Origin: Phosphoribacter sp037045055
GTDB lineage: Bacteria > Actinomycetota > Actinomycetes > Actinomycetales > Dermatophilaceae
DNA: 64,000 bases
Direction: 5' to 3'
Assembly: GCA_037045055.1 (NCBI GenBank)
Contig: JBAOHJ010000001.1
Span: 124,001-188,000 of the forward strand
Part shown: positions 1 to 8,164 of the stretch, in pieces
How positions within the stretch are numbered: position 1 is the stretch's first letter
How the letters are laid out: each line of letters opens with the position of its first letter
The notes under the pieces: model-generated
Database searches by the model: none
What the model saw: the letters and a program-made list of their open reading frames with translations, nothing else
What the model was told of the DNA's origin: nothing
Translations under genes and position numbers: made by a program

Positions 1-435
1 ACCACCTTCCTGGTCCAGCACCTGCTGGGCATCCAGGGCATGGCCCGCCGGTACGCCGACTACCTGCCCGAGGAGGGCTTCCAGCTGGGCAACGAGATCT
101 CCTCGGCCGGGGCGTTGCTGCTCGGGCTGTCGATGATCCCGTTCCTCTACAACGTCTGGAAGACCTGGCGCACCGCCCCCCTGGTCGAGGTCGACGACCC
201 CTGGGGCTACGGCGCCTCCCTGGAATGGGCCACCTCCTGCCCGCCCCCGCGGCACAACTTCAACTCCATCCCCAGGATCCGCTCCGAACGCCCGGCCTTC
301 GACCTGCACCACCCCGAGGCCGCGCCGCTGGAGGGCACCAGGCCCGACCCGAGCACCATCGTCAAGGTGGCCGGAGCCGCCCAGGTCGGCGACACCCCGT
401 CCGAGGCGCGGCGGCGTGGGGGTGAGGTCAGGTGA
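1..435 (+). CDS. ctaD: Cytochrome c oxidase subunit I, 3' end (partial)
   Basis: This is the C-terminal part of the catalytic haem-copper subunit of the aa3 oxidase, a plasma-membrane enzyme that reduces oxygen. The frame is open from base 1 and ends at TGA 433-435. It encodes a last transmembrane stretch (NEISSAGALLLGLSMIPFLY) and then the conserved tail with WGYGASLEWATSCPPP and the HNF region, typical of actinobacterial CtaD. The metal ligands lie upstream of the window. The stop overlaps the GTG start of ctaF, so the two are translationally coupled. Identification is firm; only the 5' end is missing. Confidence 0.95.
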   Translation, partial: TTFLVQHLLGIQGMARRYADYLPEEGFQLGNEISSAGALLLGLSMIPFLYNVWKTWRTAPLVEVDDPWGYGASLEWATSCPPPRHNFNSIPRIRSERPAFDLHHPEAAPLEGTRPDPSTIVKVAGAAQVGDTPSEARRRGGEVR

Positions 436-833
436 AGGTCGAGACCCGGCTGTTCTTCTGGCTGTTCATCTTCTTCCTGCTCGTCACGCCGGTGTACGGC
501 TGGTGGAACGGGTGGGTCGAGATCGCCGGGCCGGTGGCCCTGCTGCTCACCGCGCTGATGATGCTGCTCGTGTCGTTCTACCTGCGGATGACCGCGCGGC
601 ACTACCAGGACCGTCCGGAGGACAACCCGTTCGCGGACATCGCCGACCAGACCGGCGACTACGGCTTCTTCACGCCGCACTCCTGGTGGCCGATGTGGCT
701 GGGGCTGTCCGCGGCGACGATCTTCGCCGGTCTGGCGATCGGGTGGTGGCTGGTGATGATCGGTGCGGTCCTGGGTCCGGTGGCCCTGGTCGGCTGGACC
801 TTCGAGCACTACAAGGGTGAGCACGCCAACTGA
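432..833 (+). CDS. ctaF: Cytochrome c oxidase subunit IV
   Basis: Small actinobacterial-type subunit IV of the aa3 cytochrome c oxidase, an accessory membrane subunit. The 133-residue product has about four hydrophobic segments (FFWLFIFFLLVTPVYGWW, VALLLTALMMLLVSFYL, and two near the C-terminus) separated by a charged loop containing the conserved RPEDNPFADIADQTGDYGFFTPHSWWP stretch. The GTG start overlaps the ctaD stop, so it is the second gene of an oxidase operon; ctaC is presumably upstream, outside the window. Length and position match the family. Confidence 0.93.
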   Translation: MKVETRLFFWLFIFFLLVTPVYGWWNGWVEIAGPVALLLTALMMLLVSFYLRMTARHYQDRPEDNPFADIADQTGDYGFFTPHSWWPMWLGLSAATIFAGLAIGWWLVMIGAVLGPVALVGWTFEHYKGEHAN

Positions 834-879
834 GCCATCTGGCCGGGCGGTCCGGGTGGGTGGCCGCCGCCGTGCGCGG

Positions 880-1251
880 TCAGGCCCAGCCCAGTTCGTG
901 CAGCCGCACGTCGTCGATCCCGAAGTAGTGGGCGACCTCGTGCACGAGGGTGACGGCGATCTGCTCGAGCAACTCCTCGCGGGTCGCGCACATCCGCTGC
1001 AAGGGCCCCTGGAACAGGGTGATCCGGTCGGGCAGGGTCACCCCCCACTCGTCGCGGTCGGTCAGCGGCACGCCGTCGTACACCCCGAGCAGGTCCGGGT
1101 CGTCGGCCGGTGGCTCGTCGTCGACGAAGATCGCCACGTTGCGCAGGTGGGCCCGCAGCTCGGCGGGGATGCTGCGCAGCGCCTGCTCCACGGCCTGCTC
1201 GAACTGCTCCTGGCTCAGCGTCGGGTCCTCGCCCGGCCGGGGTGCGCGCAC
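880..1251 (-). CDS. Minimal zincin-like metallopeptidase family protein
   Basis: A 123-residue protein of the short zinc metallopeptidase family (Zincin_1 type, PF06262). The C-terminal motif HEVAHYFGIDD matches HExxHxxGxxD, supplying two zinc-binding histidines, the catalytic glutamate and a probable third ligand. No signal peptide is visible, so it is probably cytoplasmic, and its substrate is unknown. GTG at 1251 is preferred because a GAGG lies just upstream and the length then fits the family; the open frame runs much further without support. It is convergent with ctaF. The family call is good; the function is not known. Confidence 0.85.
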   Translation of the reverse strand: MRAPRPGEDPTLSQEQFEQAVEQALRSIPAELRAHLRNVAIFVDDEPPADDPDLLGVYDGVPLTDRDEWGVTLPDRITLFQGPLQRMCATREELLEQIAVTLVHEVAHYFGIDDVRLHELGWA

Positions 1252-1300
1252 CGCACCAGCCTCGCATACCGGTGGTCGTCCGGCCGCGCGCGGCGTCGGC

Positions 1301-1324
1301 GCGGCATACGAGCCGGTATGCCGC
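1301..1324. repeat. Intergenic palindrome GCGGCATAC-N6-GTATGCCGC
   Basis: Perfect 9-bp inverted repeat with a 6-nt spacer (GAGCCG) between the divergent metallopeptidase and membrane-protein genes. The same arms and total length recur at 56424-56447. Each arm is a copy of the 7-mer GGCATAC/GTATGCC that is enriched through the window. It could be a protein-binding site, a hairpin or a small dispersed repeat; the sequence does not decide. Confidence 0.8.
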
Positions 1325-1418
1325 TCGGGTAGGTCACGCTGCCGCGCGTCGAGGTTCCCGGGGCCGAGCCCGCGCCGCGTCTGTTCCGGGTCGTGGCGAC
1401 GCCCGGGTGGGGAACTCG

Positions 1419-1424
1419 TATCCT
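1419..1424 (+). promoter_or_regulatory. -10 box TATCCT, leaderless start at 1432
   Basis: TATCCT ends 7 nt before GTG 1432. A TANNNT hexamer at this distance places transcription initiation at or next to the start codon. This supports GTG 1432 over the upstream GTG 1393. Confidence 0.6.
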
Positions 1425-1431
1425 TGGCCAT

Positions 1432-2115
1432 GTGGGGGACGTGGGGATCGAGCCGATATCGCCGCGGTGGCGGCGGGCCCTGTCGTGGATGTGGGGGCGA
1501 CCGTTCTCGCAGCTGGCCACCGGTGTGCTGCTGCTCGGGCTGGTCGTCTCCGCTCCGTTCGGCGGGTGGCGCGATGCCGACGGCCGAGGACCGCAGACCG
1601 TGGAGCCGGGGGCCACCGTCTCCACCGGACCGTTGGAGATCACCATCGACGCCGTCGGTTGGTCCACCCGTCCCGCGGCGAGCTTCTCCGCCTCGACGGT
1701 GGGCGTCTACCTCATGGTCAACGGCACCGTCCGCAACCCGGGCAGCGTCCCGGTCCAGGACGAGCCACTCGCGGACACCATCCGCATCAAGGACCTCGAC
1801 GGGCAGATCCGCAGTGACCTGTTCACCACGACGCCCGTGTCGGACTGGGCGCAGGCCAAGCCCCGGCTCTACCACCGCGAGGACGCCAACGCGATCTCCT
1901 CCGTCGGGCCTTCCCTGACCTACCGGGTGGCGTGGGTCGTAGAGCGGGTCGGGCCTGGCGCCGACCTGCCCGAGACCCTGACGGTGGAGGTCCGTGGCCA
2001 GACCTACCGGCGGCATTCGCTCAACGATCGGATGGAGTGGCTCGACTCGACGCCCATCGCCACGGTGACGGTGCCGGTCGAGCAGCGCCCCGCCTACCAG
2101 GCGCCGACCCCATGA
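1432..2115 (+). CDS. Membrane-anchored extracytoplasmic protein, first of three
   Basis: Function not recognised. The 227-residue product has a short cytoplasmic N-terminus, one membrane helix (about residues 30-45, LATGVLLLGLVVSAPFGGW) and an extracytoplasmic domain rich in beta-strand-like segments (VEPGATVSTGPLEITIDAVGW, VGVYLMVNGTVRNPGS). That layout resembles DUF4352-like folds, but I cannot confirm the family. It overlaps the next gene by ATGA. The two genes that follow have the same design, so the three are probably co-transcribed and may work together at the cell surface. A TANNNT box directly upstream sets the start. Confidence 0.72.
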   Translation: MGDVGIEPISPRWRRALSWMWGRPFSQLATGVLLLGLVVSAPFGGWRDADGRGPQTVEPGATVSTGPLEITIDAVGWSTRPAASFSASTVGVYLMVNGTVRNPGSVPVQDEPLADTIRIKDLDGQIRSDLFTTTPVSDWAQAKPRLYHREDANAISSVGPSLTYRVAWVVERVGPGADLPETLTVEVRGQTYRRHSLNDRMEWLDSTPIATVTVPVEQRPAYQAPTP

Positions 2116-2681
2116 GGCGGGCGCAGCTGGGTGCCGGCGTCCTCGTGCTGGCCGCGCTGGCCTTCGGGCGGTTCGTCAGCGAGGCACTGCCCGGCAACGA
2201 GGTGTCCAACGACCCCATCTCTCGGCCTGCGACGATCGGCGAGCCGGTGCACCTGCGGGCGTTCGACGTCACGGTGTCCCAGGTCCGGGGGGCCAAGGAG
2301 ATCGTCGCCGGGACGACGCCGCTGGCCACGCCGGGGATCTGGGTGGTCGCCGATCTCGTCGTCGTCCCGCGCAGCGAGGCGTTGCGCCCCGGGTATGCCG
2401 CCGTGCGGGCCGCCGACGGGAGGCTGTGGGAGACGGCCGGGTCGCGCAGCCGGGTCGACTGCCCGGGGGCCATCGCCGGCGTGGTCAGCCGGTGCACGGC
2501 ATACCTCGACGTGGCGCGCGACGGCCTCGCCGACGCCGAGCTGCTCATCGGGTGGCACCCGGACGACCGGCGCTTCGACGACCTGGCCGTGCTGCCGCTG
2601 GCCGTGTCGGACGCGCAGCTGCAGGCGTGGGAGGCGGCCACCGAGCCGCTGGAGATCCCCCAGGGGACGGTGGGCTCGTGA
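2112..2681 (+). CDS. Membrane-anchored extracytoplasmic protein, second of three
   Basis: Function not recognised. The 189-residue protein has an N-terminal membrane anchor (RAQLGAGVLVLAALAFGRF) and a single exported domain (PVHLRAFDVTVSQVRGAKE, IWVVADLVVVPRSEALRPGYAAV). Two cysteines in that domain (VDCPGA and SRCTAY) could form a disulfide. ATG 2112 overlaps the stop of the previous gene and the stop overlaps the next start as GTGA, so translation is coupled throughout. The architecture repeats that of its neighbours with little obvious identity. Confidence 0.72.
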   Translation: MRRAQLGAGVLVLAALAFGRFVSEALPGNEVSNDPISRPATIGEPVHLRAFDVTVSQVRGAKEIVAGTTPLATPGIWVVADLVVVPRSEALRPGYAAVRAADGRLWETAGSRSRVDCPGAIAGVVSRCTAYLDVARDGLADAELLIGWHPDDRRFDDLAVLPLAVSDAQLQAWEAATEPLEIPQGTVGS

Positions 2682-3391
2682 GCGGCGCAACGGCCCGCCC
2701 GGGATCGTGGTGGCGCAGCAACCGTTGGGGGGTGCTGCTGCTGCCGGTGGCCGCGGCCCTGGCGGTGGTGGCCTCCAGCAGCCGGGTGGTGCTGTTCTGG
2801 TGGCCGTACGGCCCGCACGAGGTGACCCGGGCCGCGCTGGCCCAGCCGGTCGGTGTGCAGGAGCAGTGGCTGGACCGGGCCGGCACTCACGAGCGGCGTC
2901 TGTCCGTCTCCGTCGACTCGGTGAGTGCGCCGCCGGCGACGCCGATCCGGTTCCAGGGCCGCGAGGTGCCCTCCGTCGTGGTGCCCGCCGAGCGCCCCGG
3001 ACCCCGGGGCGAGACCACCGTGACCCTGACCAGCCCGCCCGGGACCCGGATCTGGCAGGTGACGCTGAGCGTCGTGGCCGACCCCGATCAGGTGCTCGCC
3101 GGCTGCCGGCTGGCCATCGTCGACACCCAGGGGCGGGTGTACGACAGCGATGTGCGCATGATCGAGCCGGTCCGGTCTACCCTCAAGACCACGCCGTGCG
3201 TCCCGGACGGCGCCCGGGGGCCCTCCGCGGTGCTCTACGACGGGATGGCCCAGGATCCCGAGGAGCTGGACCGGGCTGCGTCGTACACCACCTCCGCCTA
3301 CCTCGCGACGGCCGCCGACGCGGTGCCGCAGACCGTGCGGTTCTGGTTCGAGTACCCGCGGGTCATCGAGGTGTCGGTCCCGCGTCCGTGA
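2678..3391 (+). CDS. Membrane-anchored extracytoplasmic protein, third of three
   Basis: Function not recognised. The 237-residue product has a membrane segment near the N-terminus (WGVLLLPVAAALAVVASSS) and a long exported domain with beta-rich segments and two cysteines (LAGCRLAIVD and KTTPCVPDG) that may pair. GTG 2678 overlaps the preceding stop. Its 3' end overlaps the convergent gene on the minus strand by 29 nt. Together with the two upstream genes it forms a compact three-gene operon of single-pass surface proteins. Confidence 0.72.
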   Translation: MSGATARPGSWWRSNRWGVLLLPVAAALAVVASSSRVVLFWWPYGPHEVTRAALAQPVGVQEQWLDRAGTHERRLSVSVDSVSAPPATPIRFQGREVPSVVVPAERPGPRGETTVTLTSPPGTRIWQVTLSVVADPDQVLAGCRLAIVDTQGRVYDSDVRMIEPVRSTLKTTPCVPDGARGPSAVLYDGMAQDPEELDRAASYTTSAYLATAADAVPQTVRFWFEYPRVIEVSVPRP

Positions 3392-4772
3392 GCGGGGGCT
3401 CGGCCACCGGGTCGCCTGGCTCGGACGGCGCGGTGGGATCCGACGGCGCAGTCCGCCCGACGATCCGGTCCACCGCGGCGGCGAGCAAGCCGACGACGAG
3501 CACGGTGTAGACCGCCCGCGCGAGCAGATCGCGGTAGGGAGTGAAGGCGATCAGGTCGTTGACGTTGCCCGGGCCGATGAGCCGCTGCAGGCCCAAGGCG
3601 GTGAGCGTCTCGGCTCCGGTGGCCAGGACAAAGACCAGGCAGAACAGCAGCATGGGCGTCAACCCGGCGCTCGCCAGCGTCCGCACACCGCCGGCCAACC
3701 CCTTGAACCGACTCCACCACCCCGCGATGAACTCACCCCCGGCCTTGCGCACCGGCTTGGGCACGCGCGCCATCCGCTGTCGCCACACCTGGGCGCGAGG
3801 GTCGACCCCGGCCCGGGCCGAGGGGGCGGTGATACTGCGCCCGTAGACGACCGCGCCCACGGTCAGCCAGGCCATCGGCACGACGATGATGTCGTCGAAG
3901 CCGCCGAGCGACCCCCACACCCAGGAGACCGCGCCGCGCACCGGGGACGCGACCGGGCCGAGCAGGTCGGTGAGCCCCACCCACCAGTCGTAGACGGTCG
4001 CGACGAACTGACGCCGCTCGATCCACCCTTGCCACTCGCGGACCTGGTTGGTGAACCCGGTGGCCAGCAGGGTCACCCAGGCGACCTCGACGTACGCGGC
4101 GAACAACCCCCATCCGGTGGACCGTTCGGGCAGGTCGAGCCGGTCCACGAGCCAGCGCAGGGCCAGGGCCAGCCCGACGAGCACCCAGAACCAGTACCCG
4201 CTGGCGATCACGGTGCGCGACCCATCCAGGACGCCCCGCCCGAGCCAGAAGTCGGCGTTGTTCATGAACTCGTCGGCGTTGGCCTCGGTGACGAACTTGG
4301 TCTGGTCCTCCTTGAGATAACCCTGGGCGGTGTACACGGCCAGGAAGGGGATGAGGGTGCTGGCCAGCAGGGCCAGTCGCTCGCGCACTACGCGGGTCTG
4401 TCGGGCCACCATCGTCGTCGGGGCGCTCGCGCCGGCAGCAGTCGCGTTGGCGGCCGGCGCGGTGGCAGCCGGCGCGTTGGCAGCCGGCGCGGTGGCGGCC
4501 GCGTCGAAGGTGGCGAACGGGAGCGACGGGGACACCACCCGGAGCATGAGGATGAGGGCCGTCAGGGTGGCCAGCGGCGCGATGGGCACGAGGAAGGCCC
4601 CGAGCGTATGGTTGACCTTGGTCGTGACCACGGCCGCCCAGAGGGCCCCGTTGCGCACCGCCTGGCCGAGCAGGTAGATGGTCAGCAGCACCGGCCAGTG
4701 CGCGGCGATGATGCGCACGCTGCCGACGACGACCGACAGCGCGTCGGCGACGGCGAATCGGCGACCCCCCAC
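3363..4772 (-). CDS. Polytopic membrane protein with Ala-rich repeat
   Basis: Unknown function. The 469-residue product has roughly eight hydrophobic segments, for example VLLTIYLLGQAVRNGALWAA, LATLTALILMLRV, FWVLVGLALALRW and LFCLVFVLATGAETL. After the first helices comes a low-complexity stretch (about residues 92-112) built from APAAN/APAAT units, encoded by near-identical DNA at 4437-4503. The C-terminus is acidic and Pro-rich. GTG 4772 is chosen because TACCAT lies 6 nt upstream. The gene ends 29 nt inside the convergent gene at 3391. No catalytic motif is visible. Confidence 0.7.
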   Translation of the reverse strand: MGGRRFAVADALSVVVGSVRIIAAHWPVLLTIYLLGQAVRNGALWAAVVTTKVNHTLGAFLVPIAPLATLTALILMLRVVSPSLPFATFDAAATAPAANAPAATAPAANATAAGASAPTTMVARQTRVVRERLALLASTLIPFLAVYTAQGYLKEDQTKFVTEANADEFMNNADFWLGRGVLDGSRTVIASGYWFWVLVGLALALRWLVDRLDLPERSTGWGLFAAYVEVAWVTLLATGFTNQVREWQGWIERRQFVATVYDWWVGLTDLLGPVASPVRGAVSWVWGSLGGFDDIIVVPMAWLTVGAVVYGRSITAPSARAGVDPRAQVWRQRMARVPKPVRKAGGEFIAGWWSRFKGLAGGVRTLASAGLTPMLLFCLVFVLATGAETLTALGLQRLIGPGNVNDLIAFTPYRDLLARAVYTVLVVGLLAAAVDRIVGRTAPSDPTAPSEPGDPVAEPPLTDAGPTPR

Positions 4773-4778
4773 ATGCCG

Positions 4779-4784
4779 ATGGTA
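4779..4784 (-). promoter_or_regulatory. -10 box TACCAT, leaderless start at 4772
   Basis: On the minus strand TACCAT ends 6 nt before GTG 4772. The spacing matches the other leaderless-type starts in the window. Confidence 0.55.
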
Positions 4785-4953
4785 CGGCAGGCCGGCGCGC
4801 GGGGGCGTCGGTGGTCTGACGCCGGCCCGACGAGGGCCGGCGGCCTAGTCTGGTCGGGGACTGGTGGGTCGCCGGCCGGCCGTGGCGTGCCGTGCACCGG
4901 GCCGCGCCGGCGGTCACCGTGCCCGCCAGGGCGCTCGATCGGAGGGCAGTGCG

Positions 4954-5313
4954 ATGCGGGTGCTCGTGAGGGTGACCCCCGGGGCGAGCCGCGGCGCGGT
5001 CGGCGGCGCCTATCGCGCAGGTCACCCGGGAACCGTCGGCCGCGGCGGGACAGCTGTGCCTCCCGCCGGGCCTGCCGATCCCATGGAGGCCCCGATGCCG
5101 GCTCTCGTCGTGGCCGTCACCGAGCGCGCCGTGGACGGCGCGGCCACCACGGCCGCCCTGCGGGCGGTGGCGCGGGCGTTCGGCGTGCGCCCCAGGCAGG
5201 TGCAGTTGATCCGCGGCGCGACCAGCCGCAGCAAGATGCTCGAGGTCGACGTCGACCCGGCCGCCGGGCACGCTCGCCTCGCCCAGCTTCTACGCGGCCG
5301 GACCGGGGGCTAG
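4954..5313 (+). CDS. DUF167 (YggU-like) family protein
   Basis: Small protein (119 aa) of the DUF167/YggU family, whose biochemical role is unclear. The family pattern is visible as VRVTPGASR near the N-terminus and VTERAVDGAATTAALRAVARAFGV...VQLIRGATSRSKMLEV toward the C-terminus. An unusual Gly/Pro-rich insertion (about residues 20-50) lengthens the first half. ATG 4954 has a GGAGG 8 nt upstream. A TAGTCT hexamer at 4847-4852 could be the -10 element of a leadered promoter. It is convergent with qcrB. Confidence 0.82.
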   Translation: MRVLVRVTPGASRGAVGGAYRAGHPGTVGRGGTAVPPAGPADPMEAPMPALVVAVTERAVDGAATTAALRAVARAFGVRPRQVQLIRGATSRSKMLEVDVDPAAGHARLAQLLRGRTGG

Positions 5314-5331
5314 CCCAGACGTCCGGACCGG

Positions 5332-7023
5332 TCAGTGGGTCGGTGCCGCCTGGATGGCCTCGTGCTCGCCGTGGTGGTGGGCGGCGGTCAGCTCGGCCGG
5401 GGTGACCGGGTCGACGCCGTCGCGGAAGTAGAACCGCGACAGCCGGGCCCGGCGCCGGTCCCGCTTGGTCAGCGGGTTGGCCACGCCGTTGGCGTCGGTG
5501 CCTGCGCCCACCGCGATCGGGTGCGGGGACTCGAACGCGACGTACTTCCACCGCTCGTACTCGTCGAGATCTTCGTGGACCTCGTAGAACTTGCCTTCCG
5601 GGGTGCGCATGATCGTGCCGCTCTCACGCCCGTGCAGGACCTTCTCCCGGTCGGCGCGCTGCAGCGACAGGCACACCCGCTTGGTCACCCAGAACACCAG
5701 CGGGGGGACGATAACCAGCAGCAGCCGGAACAGGTTGGTGATGTCGTTGATCGACAGCTGCAGCTTGATCGCCATGATGTCGTTGCCGGCGGCCAGGAAC
5801 AGCAACGTGTAGAACGAGATCGCCATCATGCCCAGCCCGGTGCGCACCGGGGCGTTACGAGGGCGGTCGAGCAGGTGGTGCTCGCGCTTGTCCCCGGTGA
5901 CCCATGCCTCGAGGAAGGGGTAGGCCCCCGCGAGGGTGTAGAGCACGGGGATGAGCAGGATCGCCCCGAGGAACACGTTGAAGCTCCACGTGAAGCCGCC
6001 CAGCTCGAACTCGAGGACGCCGGGCAACAGCCGCAGTGCGCCGTCGGCGAAGCCCATGTACCAGTCCGGCTGCGACCCCGCGGTCACCGGGGACGGATCG
6101 TACGGGCCGTACGCCCAGATCGGGTTGATCGTCACCAGAGCCGAGATCAACGCGAGCACGCCGAAGACGATGAAGAAGAACCCACCGGCTTTGGCGGTGT
6201 ACACCGGCATGAGCGGGAACCCGACGACGTTGTTGTTGGTCCGCCCGGGGCCGGGGTACTGGGTGTGTTTGTGCACCATGACCAGGACGATGTGCGCGGT
6301 GAACAGCCCGATGAGGATGGCCGGGATGAGCAGCACGTGCAGGGAGTACAGCCGCGGGATGATCGCCTCGCCCGGGAAGGCCCCGCCGAAGGCGATGTAG
6401 GAGACGTAGGACCCGACGATCGGGATCGAGCGCATGAAGCCCTCGGCCGCGCGGATACCGGTGCCGGACAGCAGGTCGTCGGGCAGGGAGTACCCGGCGA
6501 AGCCCTCGACGATCGAGAGCATCGACAGGATGGTGCCGATCACCCAGTTGATCTCGCGAGGCTTGCGGAAGGCGCCGGTGAAGAACACCCGGAACATGTG
6601 CACCGTCACCGCGACGCAGAACATCAGCGCGGCCCAGTGGTGGATCTGGCGGATGAGCAGACCGCCGCGCACGTCGAAGGAGATGCTCAGGGTGGAGGAG
6701 TACGCCTCGGACATCTCCACGCCCCGCAGGGGCAGGTACGAGCCGTCGTAGGGGATCAGCCCGGCGCTGGGGACGAACCAGAAGGTGAGGAACACCCCGG
6801 TGAGCAGGCAGATGATCATCGAGTACATGGCGATCTCCCCGAGCATGAAGCTCCAGTGGTCGGGGAAGACCTTCTTCATCATGTATGCCGCGCCCTTGGC
6901 CAGGCCGGTGCGCTCGTCGGCCCAGGAGGCGACGGCGCCGGCCTGGCGCATGCCCTTGCTCGGCGCGGGCGTGACCGTGGCGTCCTCGGCCCGCAGGGCG
7001 GCGGCGCTGTGCTTGGCGCTCAC
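5332..7023 (-). CDS. qcrB: Cytochrome bc1 complex cytochrome b subunit
   Basis: Cytochrome b of the menaquinol:cytochrome c reductase in the plasma membrane; it carries two b haems and the quinol sites. Haem-ligand regions appear as QIHHWAALMF...HMFRVFF and LYSLHVLLIP...TAHIVLVMVHKH, and the quinol-site loop motif is PDWY (SQPDWYMGF). About eight to nine helices are followed by a long cytoplasmic tail, giving 563 residues, usual for actinobacterial QcrB. GTG 7023 overlaps the qcrA stop, so qcrC-qcrA-qcrB read as one unit. The wider open frame upstream of 7023 is not supported. Confidence 0.96.
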   Translation of the reverse strand: MSAKHSAAALRAEDATVTPAPSKGMRQAGAVASWADERTGLAKGAAYMMKKVFPDHWSFMLGEIAMYSMIICLLTGVFLTFWFVPSAGLIPYDGSYLPLRGVEMSEAYSSTLSISFDVRGGLLIRQIHHWAALMFCVAVTVHMFRVFFTGAFRKPREINWVIGTILSMLSIVEGFAGYSLPDDLLSGTGIRAAEGFMRSIPIVGSYVSYIAFGGAFPGEAIIPRLYSLHVLLIPAILIGLFTAHIVLVMVHKHTQYPGPGRTNNNVVGFPLMPVYTAKAGGFFFIVFGVLALISALVTINPIWAYGPYDPSPVTAGSQPDWYMGFADGALRLLPGVLEFELGGFTWSFNVFLGAILLIPVLYTLAGAYPFLEAWVTGDKREHHLLDRPRNAPVRTGLGMMAISFYTLLFLAAGNDIMAIKLQLSINDITNLFRLLLVIVPPLVFWVTKRVCLSLQRADREKVLHGRESGTIMRTPEGKFYEVHEDLDEYERWKYVAFESPHPIAVGAGTDANGVANPLTKRDRRRARLSRFYFRDGVDPVTPAELTAAHHHGEHEAIQAAPTH

Positions 7024-8126
7024 TTGAGACGCTCCCAGTAGCTCGGGCCGACGGGCTCGGCGAATCCTTGTGTGGCGACGAGGTACCCGGCGTCGTCGAC
7101 GGTGATCTTCAGCTGGGGCAGAGGCCGCTTGGCCGGGCCGAAGATGACCTCGCAGTCGCGGGTCACGTCGAAGGTCGACTGGTGGCACGGGCACAGCAGA
7201 TGGTGGGTCTGCTGCTCGTACAGCCCGACGGGGCACCCCACGTGCGTACAGATCTTCGAGTAGGCCACGATGCCCTGGTAGCCCCACGACTTGGCCTTGC
7301 GCCCGGAGTCGGTGTCCGCGAAGGCGCCCTGGTCCAGACGCATGAGCAGCACCGCCGCCTTCGCCTTGTCCTCGAGCACGTGCTTGGACGTCTTGTCGAG
7401 GGTCTCGGGCATGACGTGGAAGACCGAGCCGATGACGACGTCGGAGGCTTTGATGGCGTGGCCCTCGGGGTCGCGCACCAGCCGGATCGGTTTACCGCCC
7501 GGCGGGATGTCCCACAGAGTCTCCTTGAGCTGGGTGAGGGCCTTGGTCGGGTCGCCCAGGGAGCCGACCAGCTGCACGGTCATCGGCAGGGCGAACAGGC
7601 CCAACGCCCCGGCCAGGCTCCACTTGATCAGCGGGCGACGGCCGATCTGGGCGGCCTCGCCGCCGGCCGCCAGCACGGCGACGGCCGCCTCGCGGTCGGC
7701 GTCGGCGGACCGGATCTCGTGACGCTCCTCGACGACCTCCTCGTCGGGCATGATCGTCTTGGCCCAGTGGATCGCGCCGAAGCCGATGCCCAGCAGGCCC
7801 ACCGCCATGGTCACCCCGAGCATGACGTTGAGCAGGTTGGTCAACCCGACGAACGGGATGAACACGCCCTTGGTCTTGTCGATGCCGAAGTAGGCGACGA
7901 TGAAGCCGATGGTGCCGAGGATCGACAGCGTGAACAGGGCCGCAACCTGGCGCTCGGCGCGCTTGGCCGCCTTGGGGCTGTCGTCGGCGGCCCGGTGGAC
8001 GTGCGGTGGCAGCCCCGGGTTGGGGAAGAGATCCGGCAGCGCGACCTGCGTGCCTGACCCGGTGCCGTGGACGACGTCGGTGCCCGATGCCTGACCGGTC
8101 CCGCTGGCGGTGCCCTTGTCATTCAT
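7020..8126 (-). CDS. qcrA: Cytochrome bc1 complex Rieske iron-sulfur subunit
   Basis: Rieske [2Fe-2S] subunit that takes electrons from menaquinol. The cluster motifs CTHVGC and CPCHQS are intact near the C-terminus. Like actinobacterial QcrA, the 368-residue protein has two extra N-terminal helices (VAALFTLSILGTIGFIVAYFGI and LLNVMLGVTMAVGLLGIGFGAI) before the third helix that anchors the Rieske domain. ATG 8126 is chosen because an AGGA lies upstream and residues before it have no family support. It overlaps qcrB by 4 nt and follows qcrC by 38 nt. Confidence 0.95.
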   Translation of the reverse strand: MNDKGTASGTGQASGTDVVHGTGSGTQVALPDLFPNPGLPPHVHRAADDSPKAAKRAERQVAALFTLSILGTIGFIVAYFGIDKTKGVFIPFVGLTNLLNVMLGVTMAVGLLGIGFGAIHWAKTIMPDEEVVEERHEIRSADADREAAVAVLAAGGEAAQIGRRPLIKWSLAGALGLFALPMTVQLVGSLGDPTKALTQLKETLWDIPPGGKPIRLVRDPEGHAIKASDVVIGSVFHVMPETLDKTSKHVLEDKAKAAVLLMRLDQGAFADTDSGRKAKSWGYQGIVAYSKICTHVGCPVGLYEQQTHHLLCPCHQSTFDVTRDCEVIFGPAKRPLPQLKITVDDAGYLVATQGFAEPVGPSYWERLK

Positions 8127-8164
8127 GCGCTCATCGATCCTGTCGGTGCGTCGGTGCGGGGTGC

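Noticed and set aside
880..2016. Extended 378-residue version of the metallopeptidase
   Set aside because: Everything upstream of about 1251 overlaps the divergent gene at 1432 and its promoter, and lacks family similarity.
5335..7041. Long plus-strand open frame across qcrB
   Set aside because: It is antisense to a certain cytochrome b gene, and its composition is that of a shadow frame.
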